NCBI RefSeq assembly: GCF_900113375.1
Contig: NZ_FOPC01000001.1
Coordinates: 186,001-250,000 of the forward strand
Length of the DNA stretch: 64,000 nt
Direction of reading: 5' to 3'
Origin: Algoriphagus hitonicola
GTDB taxonomy: Bacteria > Bacteroidota > Bacteroidia > Cytophagales > Cyclobacteriaceae
Shown here: positions 46,034 to 53,370 of the stretch, piece after piece
Layout of the letters: the number at the start of each line of letters is the position of its first letter
How positions within the stretch are numbered: position 1 is the stretch's first letter
Made by a program: the position numbers and the translations under genes
The notes under the pieces: generated by a model
What the model was told of the DNA's origin: nothing
Database searches by the model: none
The model's input: only the letters and a program-made list of their open reading frames with translations

Positions 46034-46063
46034 AAAAAACCTTCCCGAAAATTTCGAGAAGGT
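46034..46063 (-). terminator. Terminator of the peroxiredoxin gene
   Basis: AAACCTTC pairs with GAAGGTTT with an inner CGAAA/TTTCG stem. Read leftward, it is followed by seven T residues, so it ends the peroxiredoxin transcript. Confidence 0.8.
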
Positions 46064-46096
46064 TTCCCACTTAATTAACCCTTTAATCCAAAAATC

Positions 46097-46750
46097 TTAA
46101 TCTTTTGGTAACTCTCTCTTTGCCAAATAGAAATCTACCATTTCATAATCGCTCGCTTCTCGTTCAATCATTTCAGCGACGGTCTTTGGTGGAGAGACGA
46201 TTGCCTTTTCGCCAGGGACCCAATTCAGCGGAAGCGAAACTTTATGCTTGTCGGCTGTTTGTAGGGCAATCAAAGCACGTTTGATTTCCTCCATATTTCG
46301 ACCCACATTCAATGGATAGTACATGATTAATCGGATTTTTCCGGCCGGATCGATGAAGAATACCGCCCGAACCGCAGCAGTTTCACTTTCCCCGGGCTGG
46401 AGCATTCCATAGAGTTTGGATACGCTCATGTCGATATCGGCAATGATTGGGAATTCGAAAAGAACTCCTGTATTTTTCTTCACATTATTGACCCAAGCAA
46501 TATGAGCGTGAATAGAGTCTATACTTAATCCCACCAGTTTGGTTTGATGCTCATCGAAGAAGTCTTGATCCAAAGCAAATCCAGTCATCTCTGTAGTACA
46601 CACCGGTGTAAAGTCAGCCGGGTGGGAGAATAGAATCGTCCAAGAGCCCTTGATATATTCGGAAAATTTCATTTTTCCGGTAGTGGTCATCGCTTCAAAG
46701 TCAGGAGCAGGGTCTCCTATTCTTGGCATAGTTATTTGTTGGTCTTCCAT
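46097..46750 (-). CDS. 1-Cys peroxiredoxin (Prx6 type)
   Basis: The 217-residue peroxidase has the active site SHPADFTPVCTTEM with a single peroxidatic cysteine and the Prx6 C-terminal extension (LPLNWVPGEKAIVSP). It reduces hydrogen and organic peroxides and possibly peroxynitrite. It is monocistronic. Its promoter carries a CRP-type palindrome with the same spacing as the cydAB and sulfur promoters. Confidence 0.92.
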   Translation of the reverse strand: MEDQQITMPRIGDPAPDFEAMTTTGKMKFSEYIKGSWTILFSHPADFTPVCTTEMTGFALDQDFFDEHQTKLVGLSIDSIHAHIAWVNNVKKNTGVLFEFPIIADIDMSVSKLYGMLQPGESETAAVRAVFFIDPAGKIRLIMYYPLNVGRNMEEIKRALIALQTADKHKVSLPLNWVPGEKAIVSPPKTVAEMIEREASDYEMVDFYLAKRELPKD

Positions 46751-46787
46751 ATCTGTAATTAATTATCGTTTTTTAATATTGATAGAA

Positions 46788-46832
46788 CAAATCTACCTCC
46801 TATCTTTTCTTTATATCGTGACTAAGGTCACC
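46788..46832 (-). promoter_or_regulatory. CRP-type site and -7 element of the peroxiredoxin gene
   Basis: CGTGACTAAGGTCACC (46817-46832, centre 46824.5) has perfect GTGAC/GTCAC arms. On the minus strand TAGATTTG (46795-46788) is a full TAnnTTTG match, 29.5 bp from the site centre, identical to the spacing at the MBL-rhodanese promoter. The leader would be about 30 nt. Confidence 0.7.
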
Positions 46833-46954
46833 TCGGGGAGAGAATTCGGGCAATTAGTTTATAGATATTTTCTATACCCCATAAAAAAAAATCAGACAAC
46901 CGAAGATGTCTGATTTTGAATGATTTGACTATGATTTTTCATCACCAAGACGAC

Positions 46955-48031
46955 TTAATAACTGCTTTCGTCCAACTTTACTTTTCCTCGGTAAGTCCAG
47001 TAAATTATCGTGGTATATGCTGCCACAAAGGGTAAACCAAACGATGCAAGGATCGCCATGGTCTTCAGCGTGTATTGAGAAGATGCTGCATTATAAATAT
47101 CCAGATTATAGGTCGGGTCGAGATTGGATATCATCATGTTAGGGAAGATGCCTAAAGCAAATAGTAAGACCACGGCGGCAATCATACTAGATGAGGAGAT
47201 AAAGGTCCAGCCTTCCCGGCCTTTGGAGAGCACCCGCGGGATGTTGGCTATTGCCAAAATATTTAATAAAACCACCGTCCATGCAAAAACTGAAATCAGA
47301 GTTTCATGATTTTCTACCAACTCGTGTTTGCTACCCGGAAGATCGATCGTGCCAAAGGAGAAATTCGCGATCATCTCGGGCTTGAGATAAATAGTCAAGC
47401 CTGAAAAAAAGACGTAGAAAATTACAAAAATCCAGTAGTTCACTTTAACCCATTTTTGAACTTGTTTCTGAAGCTCCCCTTCTGTTTTCATGTTTAAATA
47501 AATCCCGCCATGTAAGGAAAACATGGTCAAGGAAAAAAATCCGGCTGTAATAGAATAGGGATTGAGCAGGTCGAAGAAATTCCCCTGATATTCCATATCG
47601 CTTCCAATAGGGAAACCTAGGACGACATTTCCAATGGCAATACCAAAAAGCAAAGCAGCTAAAATGGATCCGATACTAAAACCCCAATCCCAAAATGAAC
47701 GCCATCGTGGATTTTCCTCTTTGCTTCGAAACTCAATAGAGACCGCTCTAAAGATCAAGGCAATCAACAGCAACATAAAGGGCAAATAAAACCCTGAAAA
47801 TGCCGTGGCGTAAACATTCGGAAAAGCAGCAAATAGCGCTCCGCCAGCCGTGATTAACCAAACTTCATTGCCATCCCAGACCGGCCCGATCGCATTCATC
47901 AAAATGCGTCGGTCATGATCTCCCTTGCTTCGTAAATGAAGGATGCCTACGCCGAGATCAAATCCGTCCAAGATCGCATAGCCGATCAGTAAAATGCCCA
48001 CTAGAATATACCAAACTACGTTATAATCCAT
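46955..48031 (-). CDS. cydB: Cytochrome bd oxidase subunit II
   Basis: The 358-residue membrane subunit has about eight to nine transmembrane helices and the family blocks GYAILDGFDLGVGIL and PVWDGNEVWLITAGGALFAAFP near the N-terminus. With CydA it forms the bd quinol oxidase, which has high oxygen affinity and resists sulfide and nitric oxide in other bacteria. It starts two bases after the cydA stop and is the last gene of the operon. Confidence 0.95.
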   Translation of the reverse strand: MDYNVVWYILVGILLIGYAILDGFDLGVGILHLRSKGDHDRRILMNAIGPVWDGNEVWLITAGGALFAAFPNVYATAFSGFYLPFMLLLIALIFRAVSIEFRSKEENPRWRSFWDWGFSIGSILAALLFGIAIGNVVLGFPIGSDMEYQGNFFDLLNPYSITAGFFSLTMFSLHGGIYLNMKTEGELQKQVQKWVKVNYWIFVIFYVFFSGLTIYLKPEMIANFSFGTIDLPGSKHELVENHETLISVFAWTVVLLNILAIANIPRVLSKGREGWTFISSSSMIAAVVLLFALGIFPNMMISNLDPTYNLDIYNAASSQYTLKTMAILASFGLPFVAAYTTIIYWTYRGKVKLDESSY

Positions 48032-48033
48032 GA

Positions 48034-49428
48034 TTAATTCGGTTTAATGACGTCCATACGTTCTGACTTTTTATGATATCCAGCTTCTACATCACTGGAA
48101 AGATGCTCAGGCCCGTGTTTGATCTCCCGATCCAAGACATAGAGCCAGACGAAAAACAGGAGAATATACACCAGGACAAAAAGGGTCAGGGATATCATCA
48201 CCTCAGGAGCTGAGATGGATTTCGAAACGCCCTCACTTGTTCGTAGCAATCCTTGTACAATCCACGGCTGCCTACCTCGCTCGGCAGAAACCCATCCCAG
48301 CTGATTTGCCATGACAGGAAGTGCGACAGCTGGAATGTAGAGCTTGATCAGCCAAGACCACTTTGGCGTGAAAAGCTGTCTTTTCCAAAGTAAGAATAAG
48401 CTCAGCAGCGTCACCCCAATAAATAACATCCCCAGTGCCACCATCAGGTGATAGCTTTGGAAAACCCCATTGACTGCGGGCCAATCCTCTTCTGGAAATT
48501 CCTCCAATCCTTTTACTTCTCCATCAAAATCTCCATGAACCAGAAAGCTGAGCATTCCAGGGATGGCGATCCCGGAGGTTTTCCTAGTCTCCGGATCAGT
48601 CCAGCCAAAAAGATAAAGTGGTGCGTTGGTTTGTGTTTCATATAGTCCTTCGAAAGCTGCCAGTTTCGCCGGTTGCCAGTCATTGACAATTTTGGCATGC
48701 TCATGCCCGAGAAAGGGCTGAGCGAGAGATGAAACAGCTGCAAGGCCTAAAGCAATGGCAAATGATTTTTTGGCGAATTCTACATGTTTCTTTTTGATCA
48801 GATAGTAAGCCGAGACACTCATTACCAGAAAAGCCCCCTGGATCCAAGCCCCAAAAATCACATGGGTAAATCGGACCATGGCAGAAGGGTTGAAGACCAT
48901 TGCCCAGAAATCAGTAATCACTGCCCGACGGATGCCGTAATCCACCACGATCTCATAAGCGACGGGTGTTTGTTGCCAGCTGTTGGCCACTACGATCCAA
49001 AAACCGGAAAGAATACTGCCCACGGCGACCATGATGGTCGAAAACAAGTGCATTCCCGGCTTGACCCGATTCCAGCCAAAAAGCAAAATGGCCAAAAAGC
49101 CCGATTCCAAGAAGAAGGCAAAAATACCTTCCGCGGCCAAGGGTGAACCGAAAATATCTCCCACAAAGCGGGAATAAGTGGACCAGTTGGTGCCAAATTC
49201 AAACTCCATCACGATGCCGGAGGCTACACCAACTGAGAAGTTAGCGGCAAAGATCTTGATCCAAAATCGGGTGATTTTTTCATAAATCTTCTTTTTGGTG
49301 ATCAAAAAGAGGGATTCATATATCACCAGCAATAATCCCAAACCGATACTGAAAGGAGGGAAAATGTAATGGAACATGATGGTAAAGGCGAATTGGATCC
49401 GCGAGAGCGTTTCGACATCCCAGTTCAT
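48034..49428 (-). CDS. cydA: Cytochrome bd oxidase subunit I
   Basis: The 464 residues hold the haem ligands: a His in [10 protein letters not shown] near residue 20, another in [11 protein letters not shown] near 185, and the Met of [11 protein letters not shown], followed by [12 protein letters not shown]. The quinol-binding loop begins at [18 protein letters not shown] and is the short form. It couples quinol oxidation to oxygen reduction. Its ATG overlaps the stop of the small upstream gene by four bases. Confidence 0.96.
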   Translation of the reverse strand: MNWDVETLSRIQFAFTIMFHYIFPPFSIGLGLLLVIYESLFLITKKKIYEKITRFWIKIFAANFSVGVASGIVMEFEFGTNWSTYSRFVGDIFGSPLAAEGIFAFFLESGFLAILLFGWNRVKPGMHLFSTIMVAVGSILSGFWIVVANSWQQTPVAYEIVVDYGIRRAVITDFWAMVFNPSAMVRFTHVIFGAWIQGAFLVMSVSAYYLIKKKHVEFAKKSFAIALGLAAVSSLAQPFLGHEHAKIVNDWQPAKLAAFEGLYETQTNAPLYLFGWTDPETRKTSGIAIPGMLSFLVHGDFDGEVKGLEEFPEEDWPAVNGVFQSYHLMVALGMLFIGVTLLSLFLLWKRQLFTPKWSWLIKLYIPAVALPVMANQLGWVSAERGRQPWIVQGLLRTSEGVSKSISAPEVMISLTLFVLVYILLFFVWLYVLDREIKHGPEHLSSDVEAGYHKKSERMDVIKPN

Positions 49429-49625
49429 AGCGTTGTTTTTTTAGATTTCTTGTAGGTCCAAAAAGCTATTCCAATAAAGATCAATCCCATGATGATTTTA
49501 AGAATTTTGCTGGTGTCAAATCCTCCGATAGATTCGGGTATAAAAGGAAGCCGATCAACTATTCGGAAAAAAAGCATAAGCCCCAGCCCAGCCAAAAAAA
49601 GAATTTTTACCTTTCCATTCATCAT
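49425..49625 (-). CDS. Small two-span membrane protein preceding cydA
   Basis: From ATG 49625 (or 49622) this encodes 66-67 residues with two hydrophobic helices (ILFLAGLGLMLFFRIV and ILKIIMGLIFIGIAFW) and a basic tail YKKSKK. The longer frame to 49697 would include the promoter. It is translationally coupled to cydA. It does not resemble the DUF4492 protein often found there, so it may be an unrecognised accessory or assembly subunit of the bd oxidase, comparable in role to CydX or CydH. Confidence 0.65.
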   Translation of the reverse strand: MMNGKVKILFLAGLGLMLFFRIVDRLPFIPESIGGFDTSKILKIIMGLIFIGIAFWTYKKSKKTTL

Positions 49626-49654
49626 TTTTATTTTCTCTTTGGAACAAAGTGACA

Positions 49655-49698
49655 CAAAATTAGCTTTGAAAAAAAAGTATGAGGTGACCCATGTCACT
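49655..49698 (-). promoter_or_regulatory. CRP-type site and -7 element of the small protein-cydAB operon
   Basis: GGTGACCCATGTCACT (49683-49698, centre 49690.5) has perfect GTGAC/GTCAC arms. The minus-strand -7 TAATTTTG (49662-49655) lies 28.5 bp away. Transcription would start near 49648, in front of ATG 49625. The site also lies 20 bp before the CRP-family start codon on the other strand, so it may serve autoregulation too. Confidence 0.65.
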
Positions 49699-49717
49699 CA
49701 CTTTAAAATTAGCCATC

Positions 49718-50365
49718 ATGATAGAGAAATCGAAATCAATTTCCAGTTTTATTCAAGATCATTTTTCCAGTTTTGAAGCCGAGTTGGCAGCAGAAATTAA
49801 GGCGTGTGGGCAAATAGCCACTTTCAAAGCAGATGAATTGATGATGGATATAGGTCAAAAGGTAGAAATTATTCCTTTGATTGTATCAGGTTCGGTGAAG
49901 GTTTTTCGGGAAGATGAAGATGATCATGAGTTATTTTTATACTATTTGGCCGAGGGTGAAGCTTGTGCGATCACGATGATCTGCTCGGCTCGCGAAGGGT
50001 ATTCAAAAATCAAGGCGATTCCTGAGGAGGATACCACCGTCATTGCTGTTCCGATTTCCAAGCTTGACGAGTGGATGATCAAATACAAGACATGGTATTA
50101 TTTTGTGATGGACACCTATCAGGATCGCTTCGAGGAATTACTAAAAGTCGTCGATGGGATTGCCTTCCATCGCATGGATGAGCGCCTGATCGAATACTTG
50201 GAAAAGAATACTGAAGCGAGTCAGAGGAAAGTGGTGCAAAAAACCCATCAGCAGATTGCTCAGGAACTGAACTCGAGTAGAGAAGTGATTACTCGTTTAC
50301 TGAAAAAACTGGAACAACGGGGAGTGGTAAAAGTCAACAGAAATCAGATCGAATTACTTAGCTAA
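49718..50365 (+). CDS. CRP/FNR-family transcriptional regulator
   Basis: From ATG 49718 the 215 residues have a cyclic-nucleotide-binding-type beta-roll (about 25-115), a dimer helix, and a winged helix at 160-215. The recognition helix reads SSREVITRLLKKLE. It keeps the Arg-Glu-x-x-x-Arg pattern with which E. coli CRP reads TGTGA, matching the palindromes found in this window. No FNR-style four-Cys cluster is present, though EACAITMICS has two cysteines in the beta-roll. ATG 49691 lies inside the palindrome and is an unlikely start. It is divergent from cydAB. Confidence 0.9.
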   Translation: MIEKSKSISSFIQDHFSSFEAELAAEIKACGQIATFKADELMMDIGQKVEIIPLIVSGSVKVFREDEDDHELFLYYLAEGEACAITMICSAREGYSKIKAIPEEDTTVIAVPISKLDEWMIKYKTWYYFVMDTYQDRFEELLKVVDGIAFHRMDERLIEYLEKNTEASQRKVVQKTHQQIAQELNSSREVITRLLKKLEQRGVVKVNRNQIELLS

Positions 50366-51389
50366 TCAAGTTTAAAGCCCTCAATAGTGCGTTTTTTCTT
50401 GTTTCAAAATTAAAGAAGTGGTCAATTCGCTCGGCGGATTTTTTTGAAAAGGAGCTAATATCCGTGTTTTGAAGTTCAATGATTTTAGATTCAAGAATGA
50501 AAAGGTCTTTTTGATTTAAAATCACTCCCGTATTCCCAATAATCTCCGGAATCGCCCCGACAGCCGAACCAATCGGCACACAGCCGCAGGCCATGGCTTC
50601 TCCTAGCGCGTTGGGGAAACCTTCAGATGTGGAGAGTTGAAAATAGAATTGATGGGAATTGTAATATTCCAAGAGTTCGGAAGCATCCATTTTACCTAAA
50701 ACAGTCACATTTTCATTTGGAGAAAAATAGCCTGAGTCACCCACCAACGTAAAACTCCAATCAGCATGTTTTTTTGCCAATTTCTCGATCAAATCATAGC
50801 CTTTGACCTGTGCGCGGGAAGGATTAGAAGTACCTGTCGCCACGGAGATAAAACTCATGGGTTTTCGCTCTTTCCCTAAATTCCTCCAAAAATCAGTATC
50901 AAAGCCATTTGGGATCACCTGAATGGGAGTTTTCAAATCGGAAATCAGGTTGAGCAATCCTTGCTTGGGATTGATCTGAGGATCGTAGAAATAATTTTGC
51001 TTAACCAAAGCCTCCGCCACGGGCAAAATCAACGTACAGTTCTTAAAGGAATAAATGGTAGCTTTTCGGAGCCATTTTTTTCTGAAATTGCCATAGCCGA
51101 TCTCCGGCATATTCATGCAGTCGGTGCCACCAGCCTGGATGCTGCATTTTTTTCCAAAAGCCTTCCCAAACCAAACCGGTAAAACGCTATGATACCCCCC
51201 AAAAAAGCAGAGATATTGATTTGTTTTGGGCAAAAACCAGAGCAATTGAAAAAACTGCAAAATGAAATAAAAAGGCAGTTGGATCGGACTTTGAGTAAAT
51301 TCCAAAGGCTGGATCTCAGATACCGGCCGGATCATTTCTAAATCACGGTCGATAAAGGCGGTGTGAACAGGGAAGGTGTAGAGGATCAT
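50358..51389 (-). CDS. Glycosyltransferase family 4-type enzyme
   Basis: The 343-residue GT-B protein has the acceptor domain up to about residue 160. The nucleotide-sugar domain carries SVATGTSNPSRAQVKGYDLI, TVLGKMDASELLEYY and the ExxxxxE-like STSEGFPNALGEAMACGCVP. It transfers a sugar to a glycan or lipid; donor and acceptor are unknown. Its ATG overlaps the HEPN gene by four bases, and its end overlaps the CRP-family gene by eight bases. Confidence 0.85.
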   Translation of the reverse strand: MILYTFPVHTAFIDRDLEMIRPVSEIQPLEFTQSPIQLPFYFILQFFQLLWFLPKTNQYLCFFGGYHSVLPVWFGKAFGKKCSIQAGGTDCMNMPEIGYGNFRKKWLRKATIYSFKNCTLILPVAEALVKQNYFYDPQINPKQGLLNLISDLKTPIQVIPNGFDTDFWRNLGKERKPMSFISVATGTSNPSRAQVKGYDLIEKLAKKHADWSFTLVGDSGYFSPNENVTVLGKMDASELLEYYNSHQFYFQLSTSEGFPNALGEAMACGCVPIGSAVGAIPEIIGNTGVILNQKDLFILESKIIELQNTDISSFSKKSAERIDHFFNFETRKNALLRALNLIS

Positions 51390-51727
51390 TTTTCCTCGAG
51401 GAGTTTTTTGACTTCTATTTTCAAAACAGGGAAGTGATCCGTTAGAGTTTTAGTGATTATTAAATATGAAATGGATTCATATTCATGAGCTATATAATTT
51501 CTGGCTCCAATGATTTCATTTGCGTCGGAGATCGGGATCTTGGGATCGAGTCTGATTAATCTTTTGGTGGCCTCACCTATAATTTCAAGATTTCGCTCAA
51601 CTGCCCTAAGCGTCTTTCGATCTCCAGTTAGGTGTTCGATTGTGATTTCGTTTCCATCAAAGAAGGATTCGATTTCATCAATACAGGTCAAAATATCAAA
51701 AAGGTATTTTTTAATTTTCCGACTCAT
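51386..51727 (-). CDS. HepT-like HEPN toxin
   Basis: The 113 residues are helical with the HEPN ribonuclease motif R-x4-H in ARNYIAHEYES near residues 75-85. The N-terminus YLFDILTCIDEIESFF is typical of DUF86/HepT. HepT toxins cleave RNA and are silenced by a MntA nucleotidyltransferase that AMPylates the tyrosine in this motif. It overlaps mntA by 17 bp and the downstream glycosyltransferase by four bp. Confidence 0.88.
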   Translation of the reverse strand: MSRKIKKYLFDILTCIDEIESFFDGNEITIEHLTGDRKTLRAVERNLEIIGEATKRLIRLDPKIPISDANEIIGARNYIAHEYESISYLIITKTLTDHFPVLKIEVKKLLEEK

Positions 51728-52019
51728 ACAAAAGAGCTTTTGTTTCGTCTATTTCTTCTTTAAAGTAAGGATTGCTAACTGACCTGTATTCTATCAGATC
51801 AATTTCTCTATTAAGAAGTGTTTCCAATTCTTCTTTGAGAGTAAAAAAGTTAGTTACATACTTTTCAATATCTTGCATATGGAATTCCACCAAAAAATCC
51901 ACATCGCTTTCTTCATTGAATGCTGTAGTCAGAACCGAACCAAAGGCATAAAGCTTCGCGACTTTGTGTTTTTCACAAAGGGTCTTAATAGCCTCACTAT
52001 TTGCATTAAGTAGATTCAC
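51711..52019 (-). CDS. MntA-like minimal nucleotidyltransferase antitoxin
   Basis: The 102 residues show the catalytic GSVLTTAFNEESDVDFLVEF (GS-x10-DxD) near residues 28-47 and a third Asp in REIDLIEYRS. In the MntA/HepT system it transfers AMP to the toxin. It is the first gene of a three-gene run with hepT and the glycosyltransferase. Confidence 0.88.
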   Translation of the reverse strand: MNLLNANSEAIKTLCEKHKVAKLYAFGSVLTTAFNEESDVDFLVEFHMQDIEKYVTNFFTLKEELETLLNREIDLIEYRSVSNPYFKEEIDETKALLYESEN

Positions 52020-52190
52020 GAATTAAATATAAACTAATTCAATTAGAAAAAGAAAGGTTTAGAATGAGAGAGAAATGGGCTTTTTTACCAAAAGAAAGGT
52101 TGGGTTGGTAATGTGAAATATAAATAGGTAATTGTTGTAATTATTTAATCTTTACCATTATTTTAACTCAAGTTTCATAAAAAGTTAAAA

Positions 52191-53309
52191 ATGAAAATAA
52201 AATTTATCCTCCCCATATGCTTGGGGTTTTTAGTGTCAGGATGTAGTGAAAACAAGAAAACTTTCGAGGTGGAGGTTTGGAATTTACATCAGACTCAATT
52301 ATCCGAATTGAAACTTTCGGAATTGGTATCCAAAGATTATCAGTTAGTCCCGTTGGAGACCACGGATAGCTCTTTAATTTCCAAAATTGACAAAATAATC
52401 ATTGGGGGAGACTATATTTTTGTTTTAGATGGGTTTTCAAATGATAAGGTGAAGCGTTTTTCCCAAGAAGGAAAATACCTTGGAAAAATAGGAAATGCTG
52501 GAGCCGGTCCCGGAGAATATCGAAATCCCGTCGATATGTATATTGATGGTGATTTTTTAATGATTTATGACAATCCAGATAATCTTTTAAAGTACGATTT
52601 TGAAGGGAAATTTATCGAAAATATACGAACTGGAGAAACCGGATTTAAGCTTGAAAAATCAGGAGATGGGAACTATGCGCTCATAAACGGGGGCTTAGAA
52701 CACAATCTATTGGTGATGAATGAAAATTTTCAGGATAAAAAAACCTTTTTTCCATACAAAAGCAGATTTGTGGATCAGTTGATTCTTTATCCCTTGGTGA
52801 AGCTGAATGATGGCAGTTTGCTTTATAGGAGATATTTGAATGATACGATTTATAAAATTGAGTCCAAAGAACCCATACCTTATTTGGTGTTGGATCATGG
52901 GGAAGATTCATTTTCACTTGAAAAAAATTGGTCTGAAAAAGAAATTAATGACTCGAAACTGGAAGGAAGCCTTGCAAACTATGCAGTAAATCAATTGTAT
53001 CTTGAAAATTCCACGCATCTATTGGTTTTCTTTTTCAAGAAATCTACTCCACAATTCGCTGTAAGAAATAAAAAATCCAAAGCATCAGTTTTATTGGATT
53101 TCATCAATTTTGAGAATGATATTACTTTCAGCCAGAATTTTGCCTTTACCCATGTCTCCAATGATAATTTTATTGCAGCCGTTGATCCTGCTTTTATTTT
53201 CATGAATAAATTGGAAAATGAATCTTATCCTGATAAAATGATGCCTATTTTGGAGGGTTTAGAGGAAGGAGATAATCCGATTTTGCTGATAGCGAAATTC
53301 AAGATTTAA
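52191..53309 (+). CDS. Six-bladed beta-propeller lipoprotein
   Basis: The 372 residues begin with a signal and lipobox (ICLGFLVSGC, Cys18). Blades with FVLDGFSNDKVKRFSQEGKY, IGNAGAGPGEYRNPVDMYID and the LLKYDFEGKFI repeat match the Bacteroidota six-bladed propeller family PF17170. It should sit in the periplasm or on the surface. Its partners are unknown. It is a single-gene unit and lower in GC than its neighbours. Confidence 0.72.
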   Translation: MKIKFILPICLGFLVSGCSENKKTFEVEVWNLHQTQLSELKLSELVSKDYQLVPLETTDSSLISKIDKIIIGGDYIFVLDGFSNDKVKRFSQEGKYLGKIGNAGAGPGEYRNPVDMYIDGDFLMIYDNPDNLLKYDFEGKFIENIRTGETGFKLEKSGDGNYALINGGLEHNLLVMNENFQDKKTFFPYKSRFVDQLILYPLVKLNDGSLLYRRYLNDTIYKIESKEPIPYLVLDHGEDSFSLEKNWSEKEINDSKLEGSLANYAVNQLYLENSTHLLVFFFKKSTPQFAVRNKKSKASVLLDFINFENDITFSQNFAFTHVSNDNFIAAVDPAFIFMNKLENESYPDKMMPILEGLEEGDNPILLIAKFKI

Positions 53310-53333
53310 ATTAAATGAGAAGGTTAGTCAAAC

Positions 53334-53365
53334 AAAAGGGCCGAAAGAATATCTCTCGGCCCTTT
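53334..53365. terminator. Bidirectional terminator between the propeller lipoprotein and leuS
   Basis: AAAGGGCCGA pairs with TCGGCCCTTT. Both flanks carry suitable A/T runs, so it can end both convergent transcripts. Confidence 0.8.
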
Positions 53366-53370
53366 GATTT

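Noticed and set aside
45855..46070. Leftward 71-codon frame between the AraC and peroxiredoxin genes
   Set aside because: It is low-complexity, overlaps two strong terminators and has no family features.
49691..49717. ATG 49691 as the start of the CRP-family gene
   Set aside because: It lies inside the GTGAC/GTCAC palindrome, and the nine added residues are not family-like. ATG 49718 fits better.
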